A DNA stretch of 64,000 nt, taken from positions 376,358 to 440,357 of the forward strand of contig DGLA01000016.1 in NCBI GenBank assembly GCA_002387205.1, written 5' to 3'. The translations under genes were made by a program, and so were the position numbers. Within the stretch, counting starts at the first letter, position 1; each line of letters begins with the position of its first letter. The notes below the pieces were generated by a model. The model was not told the origin of the DNA. It was given only the letters and a program-made list of their open reading frames with translations, and did not search any database. This stretch comes from Stutzerimonas stutzeri (lineage in GTDB: Bacteria; Pseudomonadota; Gammaproteobacteria; Pseudomonadales; Pseudomonadaceae). Below, one piece after another: positions 1 through 8,223 of this stretch.

Positions 1-1
1 C

Positions 2-358
2 TGGATGCAGCGGCTCGGCGGGTTTGAACTGGCCGCGCTCACTGGCGCTTACCTCGCCTGCGCTCAGCAGGGTATCGCAGTGCTGGTGGATGGATTCATC
101 TGCAGCGTGGCGGCGCTCTGTGCGGTGCGCCTGAATCCCGGTTGCCGCGACTGGCTACTGTTCGCGCACCGGTCGGCGGAGCCCGGACATCTGGCCGTGC
201 TGGAAGCGTTGGATGCAGAGCCGCTGCTGGATCTCGGTCTGCGGCTGGGTGAGGGCAGTGGCGCCGCCCTGGCGGTGCCTCTGCTACGTCTGGCCTGCGC
301 GCTGCACGACGAGATGGCGACCTTCGCCGAAGCGGCTGTCGCGGGACGGGGCGAATGA
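2..358 (+). CDS. cobT: Nicotinate-nucleotide--dimethylbenzimidazole phosphoribosyltransferase, C-terminal part
   Basis: Only the last ~118 residues are present; the frame is open to the left window edge, so the start lies outside. The enzyme moves phosphoribose from nicotinate mononucleotide to dimethylbenzimidazole to give alpha-ribazole phosphate, the lower-ligand precursor of cobalamin. The visible part carries the conserved C-terminal stretches of the family: RLGGFE, VDGFI, AHRSAEPGH and LRLGEGSGAA followed by PLLR. The stop overlaps the cobC start as ATGA (355-358), so translation is probably coupled and the two genes share a transcript. Confidence 0.95.
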   Translation, partial: WMQRLGGFELAALTGAYLACAQQGIAVLVDGFICSVAALCAVRLNPGCRDWLLFAHRSAEPGHLAVLEALDAEPLLDLGLRLGEGSGAALAVPLLRLACALHDEMATFAEAAVAGRGE

Positions 359-948
359 GCCTGCATCTGGACATGCTGCGTCACGGCGAGACAGTTACCG
401 GCGGTGGTTTTCGTGGACGCCTGGATGATGAGCTGACTGATGTCGGCTGGCAGCAGATGCGCCAGGCGGTGGTGAACGCAGGCCCTTGGGATCGGATCGT
501 CAGCTCCCCCTTGCGCCGTTGCGCCGCCTTTGCGGCCGAACTGGCGGAGCAGCGTGATCTGCCGATGGAGTTGGAGCCGGATCTGCGTGAACTGGACTTC
601 GGCCAATGGGAAGGACGCACCGCGGCCGAGCTGATGGTCGATCAGAGCGAGGCGCTGGGTCGCTTCTGGGAAAACCCGTACAGCTTCACCCCACCGGGTG
701 GCGAGCCGTTGCCCGAGTTCGAAGCGCGCATCCTTACGGCCATCGAACGCCTGACCGACCGTTACGCTGGCGAGCGGATTCTCCTGGTCACTCACGGCGG
801 CGTGATGCGCCTGCTACTGGCTGAGGCACGGGGTTTGCCGCGAGAGCAGCTGCTGCAGGTGGAGGTTGGCCACGGCGCCATGTTCGGGCTGAAGACCGGC
901 TTCACCGACGCCATGCTCTGGCTGGAAGAAGCATGCAGCCATTCCTGA
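355..948 (+). CDS. cobC: Alpha-ribazole-5'-phosphate phosphatase (histidine phosphatase superfamily)
   Basis: A 197-residue protein of the phosphoglycerate-mutase fold. The phosphohistidine motif LRHGET lies at residues ~8-13 and the second catalytic histidine in VTHGGVMR near residue 145. In this position it is expected to dephosphorylate alpha-ribazole phosphate (or adenosylcobalamin phosphate) in cobalamin assembly. It overlaps cobT by 4 bases and cobS by 16 bases, so cobT-cobC-cobS behave as one operon. The family is promiscuous, so the exact substrate rests on this context rather than on the sequence alone. Confidence 0.92.
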   Translation: MSLHLDMLRHGETVTGGGFRGRLDDELTDVGWQQMRQAVVNAGPWDRIVSSPLRRCAAFAAELAEQRDLPMELEPDLRELDFGQWEGRTAAELMVDQSEALGRFWENPYSFTPPGGEPLPEFEARILTAIERLTDRYAGERILLVTHGGVMRLLLAEARGLPREQLLQVEVGHGAMFGLKTGFTDAMLWLEEACSHS

Positions 949-1664
949 TCGCCCTGCAGTTCCTTACCATTCTGCCGGTACGTCTGAGCGGGATGCCGCG
1001 GCCTGAGCAGGTTGGGCGGTCGCTGCTTTATTACCCCGTGGTGGGGCTGATCATCGGCGGGCTTTTGTGGTGTGTCGCTCAGATGACTGAAAGCGCGGCA
1101 ATCCCGCTGCAGGCCGCGCTGCTGCTTGCCGTCTGGGTTGCGCTGACCGGCGGGTTGCATCTCGATGGCCTGGCCGACAGCGCCGATGCCTGGTTGGGCG
1201 GGTTCGGTGACCGAGAGCGCACCCTGACCATCATGAAAGACCCGCGCAGCGGGCCGATCGCTGTAGTGGTGCTGGTGCTGGTCCTGTTGCTCAAGTTCGT
1301 CGCGCTCTGGACGCTGCTTGCCGAGGGGCAAAGACTGGCGCTGTTGCTGGCGCCGTTGTTGGGGCGTACGGCGTTGATCGGACTGTTTCTGACGACGCCC
1401 TATGTCCGCACCGGCGGTCTCGGCCAGGCTCTGGCGGAGCACCTCCCCCGCACGGCGGTTCGCAGGGTTCTGGTTGCAGTAGCCGTTCTGTGTCTCCTGG
1501 TTGGCGAGGGCGGTTGGCTGGCGCTGTTGGTAGCTGCCGGAATTAGTGTCCAGGCACGACGGGCGATGTCTCGTCGCATCGGCGGCACCACCGGCGATAC
1601 GGCCGGTGCCTTGCTGGAACTGACCGAATGCGGCGTCCTGGTTGCACTGGCGCTGCAGCTCTGA
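933..1664 (+). CDS. cobS: Adenosylcobinamide-GDP ribazoletransferase (cobalamin synthase)
   Basis: A 243-residue polytopic inner-membrane protein that joins adenosylcobinamide-GDP to alpha-ribazole, the last step of nucleotide-loop assembly. The family signature GGLHLDGLADSADA at residues ~70-85 and the downstream DRERTLTIMKDPR segment are intact. Most of the remainder is leucine/valine-rich membrane helix. It starts inside the end of cobC. It ends one base before the stop codon of the convergent modC gene, leaving no room for a separate terminator. Confidence 0.95.
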   Translation: MQPFLIALQFLTILPVRLSGMPRPEQVGRSLLYYPVVGLIIGGLLWCVAQMTESAAIPLQAALLLAVWVALTGGLHLDGLADSADAWLGGFGDRERTLTIMKDPRSGPIAVVVLVLVLLLKFVALWTLLAEGQRLALLLAPLLGRTALIGLFLTTPYVRTGGLGQALAEHLPRTAVRRVLVAVAVLCLLVGEGGWLALLVAAGISVQARRAMSRRIGGTTGDTAGALLELTECGVLVALALQL

Positions 1665-1665
1665 C

Positions 1666-2757
1666 TCAGCCGAGCAGCGCGACGGTCTTGATCTGCGCCC
1701 ATAGCTGCTTGCCAACGCGAACGTCCAGCTGATCAGCCGAGCGACGACTGATACGCGCCAGCAAGGGCGTGCCCTGAGCGCTCAAGCGCACCAGTACGTG
1801 AGCGGGCGTGTCGGCGGGGACGACCTGCTCGACGCATGCCGGCAACAGGTTATTGATACTGGTGCCTTCGGCCTTGGCCAGGGCCAGGCTGACATCCCGT
1901 GCATGAACGCGAAACCGCAGACCCTGCCCGATGGCTTCGTCGCGCCTGGCCACCAGTACCTCGCCGCCCTGAAACACCAGCCGTGTCAGTTGATAGCTTG
2001 TGTCGTGCTCGGCCACCACCGAGTCGATCACCACACCCGCGTCCTCGCCAAACGCGGTGGGCAAATCGAGGCGCGCCAGTGTTTCCCGCAGACCGCCCTG
2101 AGCCACCACACGACCATCATCCAGCAGCACCAGATAATCGGCCAACCGTGCCACTTCGTCCGGGGCGTGGCTGACGTACACCACCGGAATTTCCAGCTCA
2201 TCATGCAGGCGTTCCAGGTAGGGCAGGATTTCCTGTTTGCGCTTGAAATCCAGCGCGGCCAGAGGCTCGTCCAGCAACAGCAGCTGCGGGCTGGTCAGCA
2301 GCGCCCGGGCGATCGCAACACGTTGCCGCTCCCCGCCCGATAGGCGTTCAGGCATGCGCTCAAGAAGATGACCGATGCCGAGCAGTTCCACAGCCTGATC
2401 CCAGACCACGCGCCTTTCATCGCGCGCGACCCGCTTCATACCGAATTCGAGGTTGCGCTTCACCGACAGGTGAGCAAACAGATTGGCGTCCTGAAACACA
2501 TAACCGATCGCACGCCGGTGCGGTGGCACCAGCAGACCGCTGACCGAATCCTGCCAGCAATGGCCGTTGATGCTGACCTGTCCGGTCGCGTTGCGCTCGA
2601 GCCCGGCGATGCAGCGCAAGCAGCTGGTCTTGCCGGAACCGGAGGGCCCGAACAATGCGCTGACTCCCCGGCCCGGTAGTTCCAGCTGCACATCCAGCGC
2701 GAAGCCGGGATGTTCCATCTTCAGGTTGGCCTGGATTCCGCTTGGGTTGCTCGTCAT
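1666..2757 (-). CDS. modC: Molybdate ABC transporter, ATP-binding subunit ModC
   Basis: A cytoplasmic ATPase of 363 residues that powers molybdate import. The Walker A motif GPSGSGKT, the ABC signature LSGGERQRVAIARAL and Walker B LLLLDEPLAALD are all present, followed by a C-terminal MOP-type molybdate-binding domain (roughly the last 70 residues, from about 290). I chose the ATG at 2757 because it overlaps the modB stop as ATGA; an in-frame ATG three codons upstream (2766) is possible. It is the last gene of modEABC. Confidence 0.93.
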   Translation of the reverse strand: MTSNPSGIQANLKMEHPGFALDVQLELPGRGVSALFGPSGSGKTSCLRCIAGLERNATGQVSINGHCWQDSVSGLLVPPHRRAIGYVFQDANLFAHLSVKRNLEFGMKRVARDERRVVWDQAVELLGIGHLLERMPERLSGGERQRVAIARALLTSPQLLLLDEPLAALDFKRKQEILPYLERLHDELEIPVVYVSHAPDEVARLADYLVLLDDGRVVAQGGLRETLARLDLPTAFGEDAGVVIDSVVAEHDTSYQLTRLVFQGGEVLVARRDEAIGQGLRFRVHARDVSLALAKAEGTSINNLLPACVEQVVPADTPAHVLVRLSAQGTPLLARISRRSADQLDVRVGKQLWAQIKTVALLG

Positions 2758-3437
2758 CCGCGCCACCCCTGTTTCAGGCGGCTGCTGTAAAGGGCGAGCA
2801 GCACCAGGAACGAAAACAGCAACATGCCGCCCGCCAACAGGTGCGCCTGGGCATATTCCATCGCCTCGACGTGATCGTAGATCTGTACCGAAAGCACCCG
2901 TGTCTTCTCAGGAATGTTTCCCCCAATCATCAGCACCACGCCGAACTCGCCCACCGTATGGGCAAAGCCGAGAATGCTGGCCGTGATGAAGCCGGGGCGG
3001 GCCAGTGGCAGGACGACCGAAAAGAAACGGTCCAGCGGCCCGGCCCGCAATGTCGCGGCGGCTTCGAGCGGCGCTTCGCCGATAGCCTCGAACGCGTTAT
3101 GCAGGGGCTGCACGACAAAAGGCATGGAATAAAACACCGATGCGACGACCAGGCCGGCAAAGGTGAAGGGCAATGTGCCCAGCCCAAGGCTCTCGGTAAG
3201 TTGGCCGACCGGTCCGTTCGGGCCCATGGCCACCAGCAGGTAGAAGCCCAGCACTGTGGGCGGTAATACCAGCGGCAGCGCCACCACAGCACTGACCGGT
3301 CCCTTGAGGCGCGAACGCGTCCGCGCCAACCACCAGGCGATAGGGGTGCCGATCAGCAATAGCAGCACCGTCGTTGTCGCGGCGAGCCTGAGCGTCAGCA
3401 GGATTGCCGCCACGCCGATGTCGTCCAGCGGCATCAT
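2754..3437 (-). CDS. modB: Molybdate ABC transporter permease ModB
   Basis: A 227-residue inner-membrane permease with five or six hydrophobic helices. The cytoplasmic EAA loop that docks on the ATPase is seen as EAAATLRAGPLDRFF at about residues 144-158, followed by the typical TVGEFGVVLMIGG segment. It lies between modA (7-base gap) and modC (ATGA overlap), so the order modA-modB-modC is the standard molybdate operon. Length matches the ModB family (about 225-230). Confidence 0.94.
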   Translation of the reverse strand: MMPLDDIGVAAILLTLRLAATTTVLLLLIGTPIAWWLARTRSRLKGPVSAVVALPLVLPPTVLGFYLLVAMGPNGPVGQLTESLGLGTLPFTFAGLVVASVFYSMPFVVQPLHNAFEAIGEAPLEAAATLRAGPLDRFFSVVLPLARPGFITASILGFAHTVGEFGVVLMIGGNIPEKTRVLSVQIYDHVEAMEYAQAHLLAGGMLLFSFLVLLALYSSRLKQGWRG

Positions 3438-3444
3438 CTCGATT

Positions 3445-4194
3445 TCACTCCAGGTTGTAGCCGTAGGCTTTGATCACTTCGGCGGCCTTCTCACCTTTGA
3501 GGTAGTCGATCAACGACAGCGCCGCCGGGTTGTCGCTGCCTTTTTGCAGCAACAGGGCATCCTGACGAATCGGCGGATGGTATTGCGCCGGGACTATCCA
3601 GCCCGAACCTTGACCGATCACACCCTTGTCCACGACCTGGGAGAGGGCAACGAAGCCGAGCTCAGCGTTGCCGCTGGCCACGAACTGGTGCGCCTGTGCA
3701 ATGTTCTCGCCTTGCACCAGTCGTTCACGAGCGGACTCGGTGAGGCCAAGCCCCTCCAGTGTCGCCATGGCCGCTGCGCCGTAGGGTGCGGTTTTCGGAT
3801 TGGCGATGGCGAGATGGCGATAGGGTTGCTCGGTCAGCGTCTTGGCCCCGTCAACGTAACCCGCGCGGGGTGACCACAACACCAGCGTGCCGATGGCGTA
3901 AGAGAAGCGGCTCCCCGGAACACCCAGCCCCTCGCGCTCCAGCTTGCTGGGCACCTGTTCGTCTGCTGACAACAAGACGTCGAAGGGTGCGCCGTTGCGG
4001 ATCTGCGCATACAGCTTTCCACTAGACCCGAAGGCGAGCAGGGCCCTGTGCCCGGTATCCCGCTCGAACCGCTCGGCAATCACCTGCATCGGTTTGGTGA
4101 AGTTCGCTGCAACGGCGACCTGCACCTCCGCGGCTTGGCTGACCAGTGGCAGCAGACATGTCAGCAGTAACGCAATCGGGCGAAACGGATTCAT
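3445..4194 (-). CDS. modA: Periplasmic molybdate-binding protein ModA
   Basis: Binds molybdate (and tungstate) in the periplasm and delivers it to ModBC. The protein has 249 residues and a clear signal peptide (RPIALLLTCLLPLVSQAA) followed by the mature ModA start EVQVAVAANFT. FGSSGKLYAQI and GAPFDVLLSAD are family motifs. The start at 4194 is supported by AGGAG seven bases upstream; the reading frame stays open further upstream into modE, but that part has no coding character. It is separated from modE by 8 bases. Confidence 0.94.
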   Translation of the reverse strand: MNPFRPIALLLTCLLPLVSQAAEVQVAVAANFTKPMQVIAERFERDTGHRALLAFGSSGKLYAQIRNGAPFDVLLSADEQVPSKLEREGLGVPGSRFSYAIGTLVLWSPRAGYVDGAKTLTEQPYRHLAIANPKTAPYGAAAMATLEGLGLTESARERLVQGENIAQAHQFVASGNAELGFVALSQVVDKGVIGQGSGWIVPAQYHPPIRQDALLLQKGSDNPAALSLIDYLKGEKAAEVIKAYGYNLE

Positions 4195-4202
4195 GGGCGC
4201 TC

Positions 4203-5015
4203 CTAATCCACGGCAATGATGACGTGCGACGCCTTGATCAGCGCCGTACAGGGTTGTCCAGGCGCCAGGCATAATTCCTCGGCACTCTCATTGGTGATGA
4301 CTGCGCCCAGTGTGCGGTTACCAGGCAGGAGCAGCTTGACGTCGCAATTCACCGCGCCGGGGTTAAGCCCGCTGATGGTGCCGGTCAGCCGGTTGCGTGC
4401 GCTGATCCTCACGGCGGGATCAGGCGACAGCAGCACGAAGCTGGCCTTGATCAGGGCGATGGCGGTCTTTCCGACTTCCAGCTGCAGTTCGTCGATGCTG
4501 TCATTGGTCAGCGTCGCGGTGATGGTCTGGCCTTCTCCGATGTCGAGGCTGAGGCTGCCGTTTACCGCGCCCTTATCGACGCGAAGGATGCGGCCACGAA
4601 ACTGGTTGCGTGCGCTGGTTTTCATGGCGATGGCCCTGAGCAATTTGTCGATGTCCTCGAACCCGTCGATGCCCCTCGCGACCTGCGCAAGAAAGCGTTC
4701 GTACTCGTGCTGCATGCGCTGCCAGACATGCAGCATCTCGCGTCCGAATTCCGTCAGCTGGGTGCCGCCACCTTTAGTGCCGCCGGCGGCACGGATGACC
4801 AGCGGCCGCTCCGAAAGATTGTTCATCGCATCGACCGCATCCCAGGCGGCCTTGTAACTGAGATTGATGGCCTTGGCTGCGCGGGTGATCGAACCTGTGG
4901 CGTCGATTTGCTGGAGCAGTTCGATACGTTTGCCGCCGAGGTAACCCTTTTCGCCACGGTTGAACCAGAGTTGGCCATCGATGCGTAGCGGGCCGAGATC
5001 TTGTGGGTCGCTCAT
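4203..5015 (-). CDS. modE: Molybdate-responsive transcriptional regulator ModE
   Basis: A 270-residue regulator with an N-terminal LysR-like winged helix (RIELLQQIDATGSITRAAKA region, residues ~32-52) and two C-terminal MOP (molbindin) domains, each with the SARNQFRG / SARNRLTG signature and a KTAIALIKAS or PCTALIKAS segment. On binding molybdate, ModE represses mod transcription. The start at 5015 has GGAGG about eight bases upstream. The gene heads modEABC and has its own palindromic operator upstream (5051-5074), which suggests autoregulation. Confidence 0.94.
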   Translation of the reverse strand: MSDPQDLGPLRIDGQLWFNRGEKGYLGGKRIELLQQIDATGSITRAAKAINLSYKAAWDAVDAMNNLSERPLVIRAAGGTKGGGTQLTEFGREMLHVWQRMQHEYERFLAQVARGIDGFEDIDKLLRAIAMKTSARNQFRGRILRVDKGAVNGSLSLDIGEGQTITATLTNDSIDELQLEVGKTAIALIKASFVLLSPDPAVRISARNRLTGTISGLNPGAVNCDVKLLLPGNRTLGAVITNESAEELCLAPGQPCTALIKASHVIIAVD

Positions 5016-5050
5016 CGAGCCTCCGTTGTCAGTGGCGGCGAGTTTGTCAG

Positions 5051-5074
5051 CGCTATATCCGTTTGTATATAGCG
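5051..5074. promoter_or_regulatory. ModE-type operator
   Basis: A perfect 8-base inverted repeat, CGCTATAT and ATATAGCG, separated by eight bases. This is very close in layout to the Escherichia coli ModE box (CGTTATAT...ACATAACG type). It lies 36 bases upstream of the modE start and about 90 bases upstream of the divergent glutathione peroxidase gene, so it could affect both. Confidence 0.75.
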
Positions 5075-5161
5075 GTTCGGGTCGCAGCCCTGCATGCCAA
5101 GGAAAACGTTGCCGACTCACTGCGCCGGGGTTAGCGTGACCGCGACCCTGATCGGAGAAGC

Positions 5162-5713
5162 ATGATGAAAGGCTATCTACTCGCTGCATCAATGGCGTTG
5201 ACCTTGCTAGCCGGCCCCGCCATGGCCGCCGATTGTCCGGCGCTGCTACAGCATGAGTTGCCGAAACTGCGCTCGAAGGAAACCATCGACCTGTGTGAAG
5301 AGTTCAATGGCAAGACTCTGGTGGTGGTCAATACAGCCAGCTTCTGTGGCTTTGCTCCCCAGTTCAAAGGGCTGGAGGCGCTGTATCAGCGGTACAAGGA
5401 TGAGGGACTAGTCATTCTAGGCGTGCCGTCCGATGACTTCTTTCAGGAGTCGGACGATGCAGCCGAGACGGCCGAAGTCTGCTACGTCAACTATGGCGTG
5501 ACCTTTCCGATGGCCCAGACGCAACCGGTCAGGGGCAGCGATGCCACGCCGCTGTTCAAGGAACTGGCCGAGCAGGCCGGAGGCGCGCCGCGCTGGAACT
5601 TCTACAAGTATGTTGTCGATCGCAATGGCAAGGTGGTGGATTACTTTTCCAGCAAGGTCGAGCCGGACGATCCTGAGCTGATTGCTGCGGTGGAAAAGGC
5701 GTTAGCCAAGTAG
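5162..5713 (+). CDS. Exported glutathione peroxidase-family protein
   Basis: A 183-residue thiol peroxidase of the glutathione peroxidase family, with an N-terminal signal peptide ending around LLAGPAMAA, so it should act in the periplasm. The peroxidatic cysteine lies in NTASFCGFAPQF (residues ~57-68), and the family tryptophan-containing motif appears as WNFYKYVVDRNGKV. Two start codons lie in tandem (5162 and 5165); GGAGA at 5154-5158 fits the second slightly better. It is divergent from modE. The electron donor (glutathione or thioredoxin) cannot be read from the sequence. Confidence 0.85.
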   Translation: MMKGYLLAASMALTLLAGPAMAADCPALLQHELPKLRSKETIDLCEEFNGKTLVVVNTASFCGFAPQFKGLEALYQRYKDEGLVILGVPSDDFFQESDDAAETAEVCYVNYGVTFPMAQTQPVRGSDATPLFKELAEQAGGAPRWNFYKYVVDRNGKVVDYFSSKVEPDDPELIAAVEKALAK

Positions 5714-5722
5714 CGGGAGGGT

Positions 5723-5744
5723 GCCCCGGCCGAGCGGCCGGGGC
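5723..5744. terminator. GC-rich hairpin between convergent genes
   Basis: A 9-base-pair stem, GCCCCGGCC and GGCCGGGGC, around a 4-base loop, sits between the ends of two convergent genes. It lacks a thymine run on either side, so it is only a possible terminator or 3'-end stabiliser. Confidence 0.45.
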
Positions 5745-5752
5745 GAGGTGTA

Positions 5753-7066
5753 TCAGAAACGATAGGTCAAGCCTGCACCAAAACCATGGGCGCTGTTTTC
5801 GTAGCTGGCGTTGTAGTTTTGCGTTAGCAATCCGCCTGAGTAATCCCTGCTGCGATTGACCTCGACACTCTCTTCCCAAAGGTAGGAGTAGGCCAGGTCA
5901 ACGGTGACGTCGTCGCTTGGGCTCCAGGCAACGCCAAAACTCACCGCCGTGCGATCCCCGCTTGGGATGCGTGGCGAACGATGGGTGTTGTTGGTCGGGC
6001 TCTGATCCAGTGCGATGCCTGAACGCAGCGTCCATTGATCGTTCAGCTTGTAGGCGGCGCCGAGCGCGTAGGACCAGGTGTCGTGCCAGTCCTGCTCTTC
6101 GATGATGGGTGAAAGGCTGCCTTGTAGCGGGCCTGGTACGCCGTCGTTCTCGATGATGATCGATTCGAAGCGGCTCCACCGAGTCAGCATGGCACCGGCA
6201 TAGACCGTCCAGGCGTCGTTGAGCTCGTGCGTAAGAGAAAAATCTATTGTCTCTGGGGTGGTGAGGTCGAGCGATGCGTCGTACTTGGTTCCAGAAGCAG
6301 CGCCAAAGCCGGTACCTGTGATTTTTGTATCGCCTTCCAGCGTGTATTCCACCTTGGAACGGTAGGTTACGCCAGCGCGAGTGCCAGGGTTGAACTCGTA
6401 AAGAACGCCTACGTTGAAGCCAACGGCCGTGTCGTCGCCCGTTACCTTGACCCGGCCATCGGAACCTCCCAACTGAGCTGCGTTGGGTGAAGCGCTCTGC
6501 AGCTCACCGTTGACCCGGTTGATCGTTGGGCCAAAGCCGACAGACAGCTTTTCATTGAAGCGGTAGCTCACGGTGGGTTGTACCGTGATCACGCGGACTT
6601 CGCTGTAATCGCCAAAGTAGCGGCCCTGAAAACCACTTTCGTAATCGGTGATAACACCGTATGGCACATAGAGGCCAACGCCAACAGCCCATTTGTCATC
6701 GATGGGTTTGACGTAATAACCCATGGGTACGGCAGTGAACGGAACGATATCGCCGTCATTGCTTCCCGTTGTCGGACCCTGGATACGGCCCCCCCCTGCG
6801 CTGAAGGAGCCGGTGGCATCGGAAATGTCGGTGTTGGCATTGATGGCCGCCATGCCGACAGTGACCTGCTCGCGCTTCAGGCGAGCCATGCCAGCTGGGT
6901 TGCCAAAGACGGTTGCGGCGTCGTCTGCGGAAGAGGAGCGACCGGCGAAAGAGGTCCCCATACCGCTGATGCTTTGTTCGTTAAGGGCGAAGCCGGCAGC
7001 CATGGTCTGGGTGGAAAGGGCGCCTACGGCTACTGCGATCGCGGTCTTCAACCATGTTTTTTTCAT
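5753..7066 (-). CDS. FadL/OmpP1/TodX-family outer-membrane transporter
   Basis: A 437-residue outer-membrane beta-barrel of the FadL type, which takes up long-chain fatty acids or other hydrophobic compounds. It has a signal peptide (KTAIAVAVGALSTQTMAAG) and then the family N-terminus GFALNEQSISGMGTSFAG plus FGNPAGMARL. It ends in GLTYRF, with the terminal phenylalanine typical of barrels. The gene stands alone on the minus strand between the peroxidase gene and sseA. The substrate is unknown: FadL paralogs with different cargo are common in Pseudomonas. Confidence 0.88.
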   Translation of the reverse strand: MKKTWLKTAIAVAVGALSTQTMAAGFALNEQSISGMGTSFAGRSSSADDAATVFGNPAGMARLKREQVTVGMAAINANTDISDATGSFSAGGGRIQGPTTGSNDGDIVPFTAVPMGYYVKPIDDKWAVGVGLYVPYGVITDYESGFQGRYFGDYSEVRVITVQPTVSYRFNEKLSVGFGPTINRVNGELQSASPNAAQLGGSDGRVKVTGDDTAVGFNVGVLYEFNPGTRAGVTYRSKVEYTLEGDTKITGTGFGAASGTKYDASLDLTTPETIDFSLTHELNDAWTVYAGAMLTRWSRFESIIIENDGVPGPLQGSLSPIIEEQDWHDTWSYALGAAYKLNDQWTLRSGIALDQSPTNNTHRSPRIPSGDRTAVSFGVAWSPSDDVTVDLAYSYLWEESVEVNRSRDYSGGLLTQNYNASYENSAHGFGAGLTYRF

Positions 7067-7234
7067 TGTTGTACTCCAGGGGAAAAAGCGGCTCGGACCC
7101 TATCAAGCTTCGCTGATCCGTCGCAAATGAAAGAGTGCAATTTTTCGTAAAGGACGACGATTGGCACCGATAAGAGGGTGAATATCCGTAAAAACCACTC
7201 GGGCAGTTTCTGACTTGTCGGCCATTTTTCTGGA

Positions 7235-8080
7235 TCAGGCAACCGGGTGTCCCGGGTCGATGATCCATTCGCTCCAGGAGCCTGGATAGAGCTTGCCCAG
7301 CGGATAGCCCGCCAGACACAGGGCGAACAGGTTGTGGCATGCCGTCACGCCTGATCCGCAGTAGGCGATCAGGTCTTGTGCGGATCGGCCGGCCAGTTGC
7401 TGGTCGAAACGTGTACGCAGCAGGTCCGGTGCGAGAAAGCGTCCGCTGAGGTCGAGGTTGCCCGTGAACGGGACGCAGATGGCGCCAGGGATGTGGCCGG
7501 CGACCGGGTCGATCGGCTCGACTTCGCCGAGAAAGCGGGGCAGGGCACGCGCATCGATCAGCATCAGGCGTGGCGATTCCAGTTCGCGTGAGAGCGCCGC
7601 TGCGTTCATGACGAGGCTGTCGTCCGGCTGCCCGACGAAGCGGCCCGGCGGGACAGCCGGGGAATGCTGCTCGATGGGTAGCCCCGCTTCCTGCCAGGCT
7701 TGGAAGCCGCCATCCAGCAGGTACACCCCATCACGCTTGCCCAGCCAGGCCAGCAGCCACCAGGCGCGCGCAGCAAAGGCGCCGGGGCCGTCGTCATAAA
7801 GCACGATCTCGCTGTCGTTGCTTACTCCAACTTCCTCAAGGCGAGCAATCATGTCTGCAGGTAGGGGCAGCGGGTGCCGGCCGGTCTCGCCCGCTATGAT
7901 TTTCCCCGACAGGTCACGTTCGAGGTCGACATGGCTGGCGCCTGGAATATGCCCGTTGGCATGGCTGTGCTGGCCATATTCCCTGTCATCCAGGGCGTAA
8001 CGGCAATCAAGGATACGTAGCGACGGATCCTCTAACCGTGCGGCCAGTTGGTCGGCGGTGATCAGGTGGGCAAGTGGCAT
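7235..8080 (-). CDS. sseA: 3-mercaptopyruvate sulfurtransferase (rhodanese family)
   Basis: A cytoplasmic 281-residue protein with two rhodanese domains. The active-site loop is CGSGVTACHN, which is the mercaptopyruvate type (thiosulfate enzymes usually have CRKGVT). It transfers sulfur from 3-mercaptopyruvate to thiols or cyanide. The start at 8080 has GGAGGT upstream; the longer open frame lacks coding features. It is divergent from rnd across 143 bases. Confidence 0.88.
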   Translation of the reverse strand: MPLAHLITADQLAARLEDPSLRILDCRYALDDREYGQHSHANGHIPGASHVDLERDLSGKIIAGETGRHPLPLPADMIARLEEVGVSNDSEIVLYDDGPGAFAARAWWLLAWLGKRDGVYLLDGGFQAWQEAGLPIEQHSPAVPPGRFVGQPDDSLVMNAAALSRELESPRLMLIDARALPRFLGEVEPIDPVAGHIPGAICVPFTGNLDLSGRFLAPDLLRTRFDQQLAGRSAQDLIAYCGSGVTACHNLFALCLAGYPLGKLYPGSWSEWIIDPGHPVA

Positions 8081-8223
8081 GGCGACCTCCGGTGTGGGTT
8101 TGCAAGACGTCAATACGCAACGCCAGGATTCATGTTCAGCGTGCGAAGGCGCGCCAGCACTATATACTGCGCGGCTTTCGACCAGATATACGGGTCGCAT
8201 GCCGGACAAGAAAGGAGGGCCTA

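Noticed and set aside
792..1715. Long minus-strand open frame (307 residues) opposite cobS
   Set aside because: It mirrors cobS and the cobC end, is rich in Q, R and P without any domain, and has no ribosome-binding site: a GC-rich shadow.
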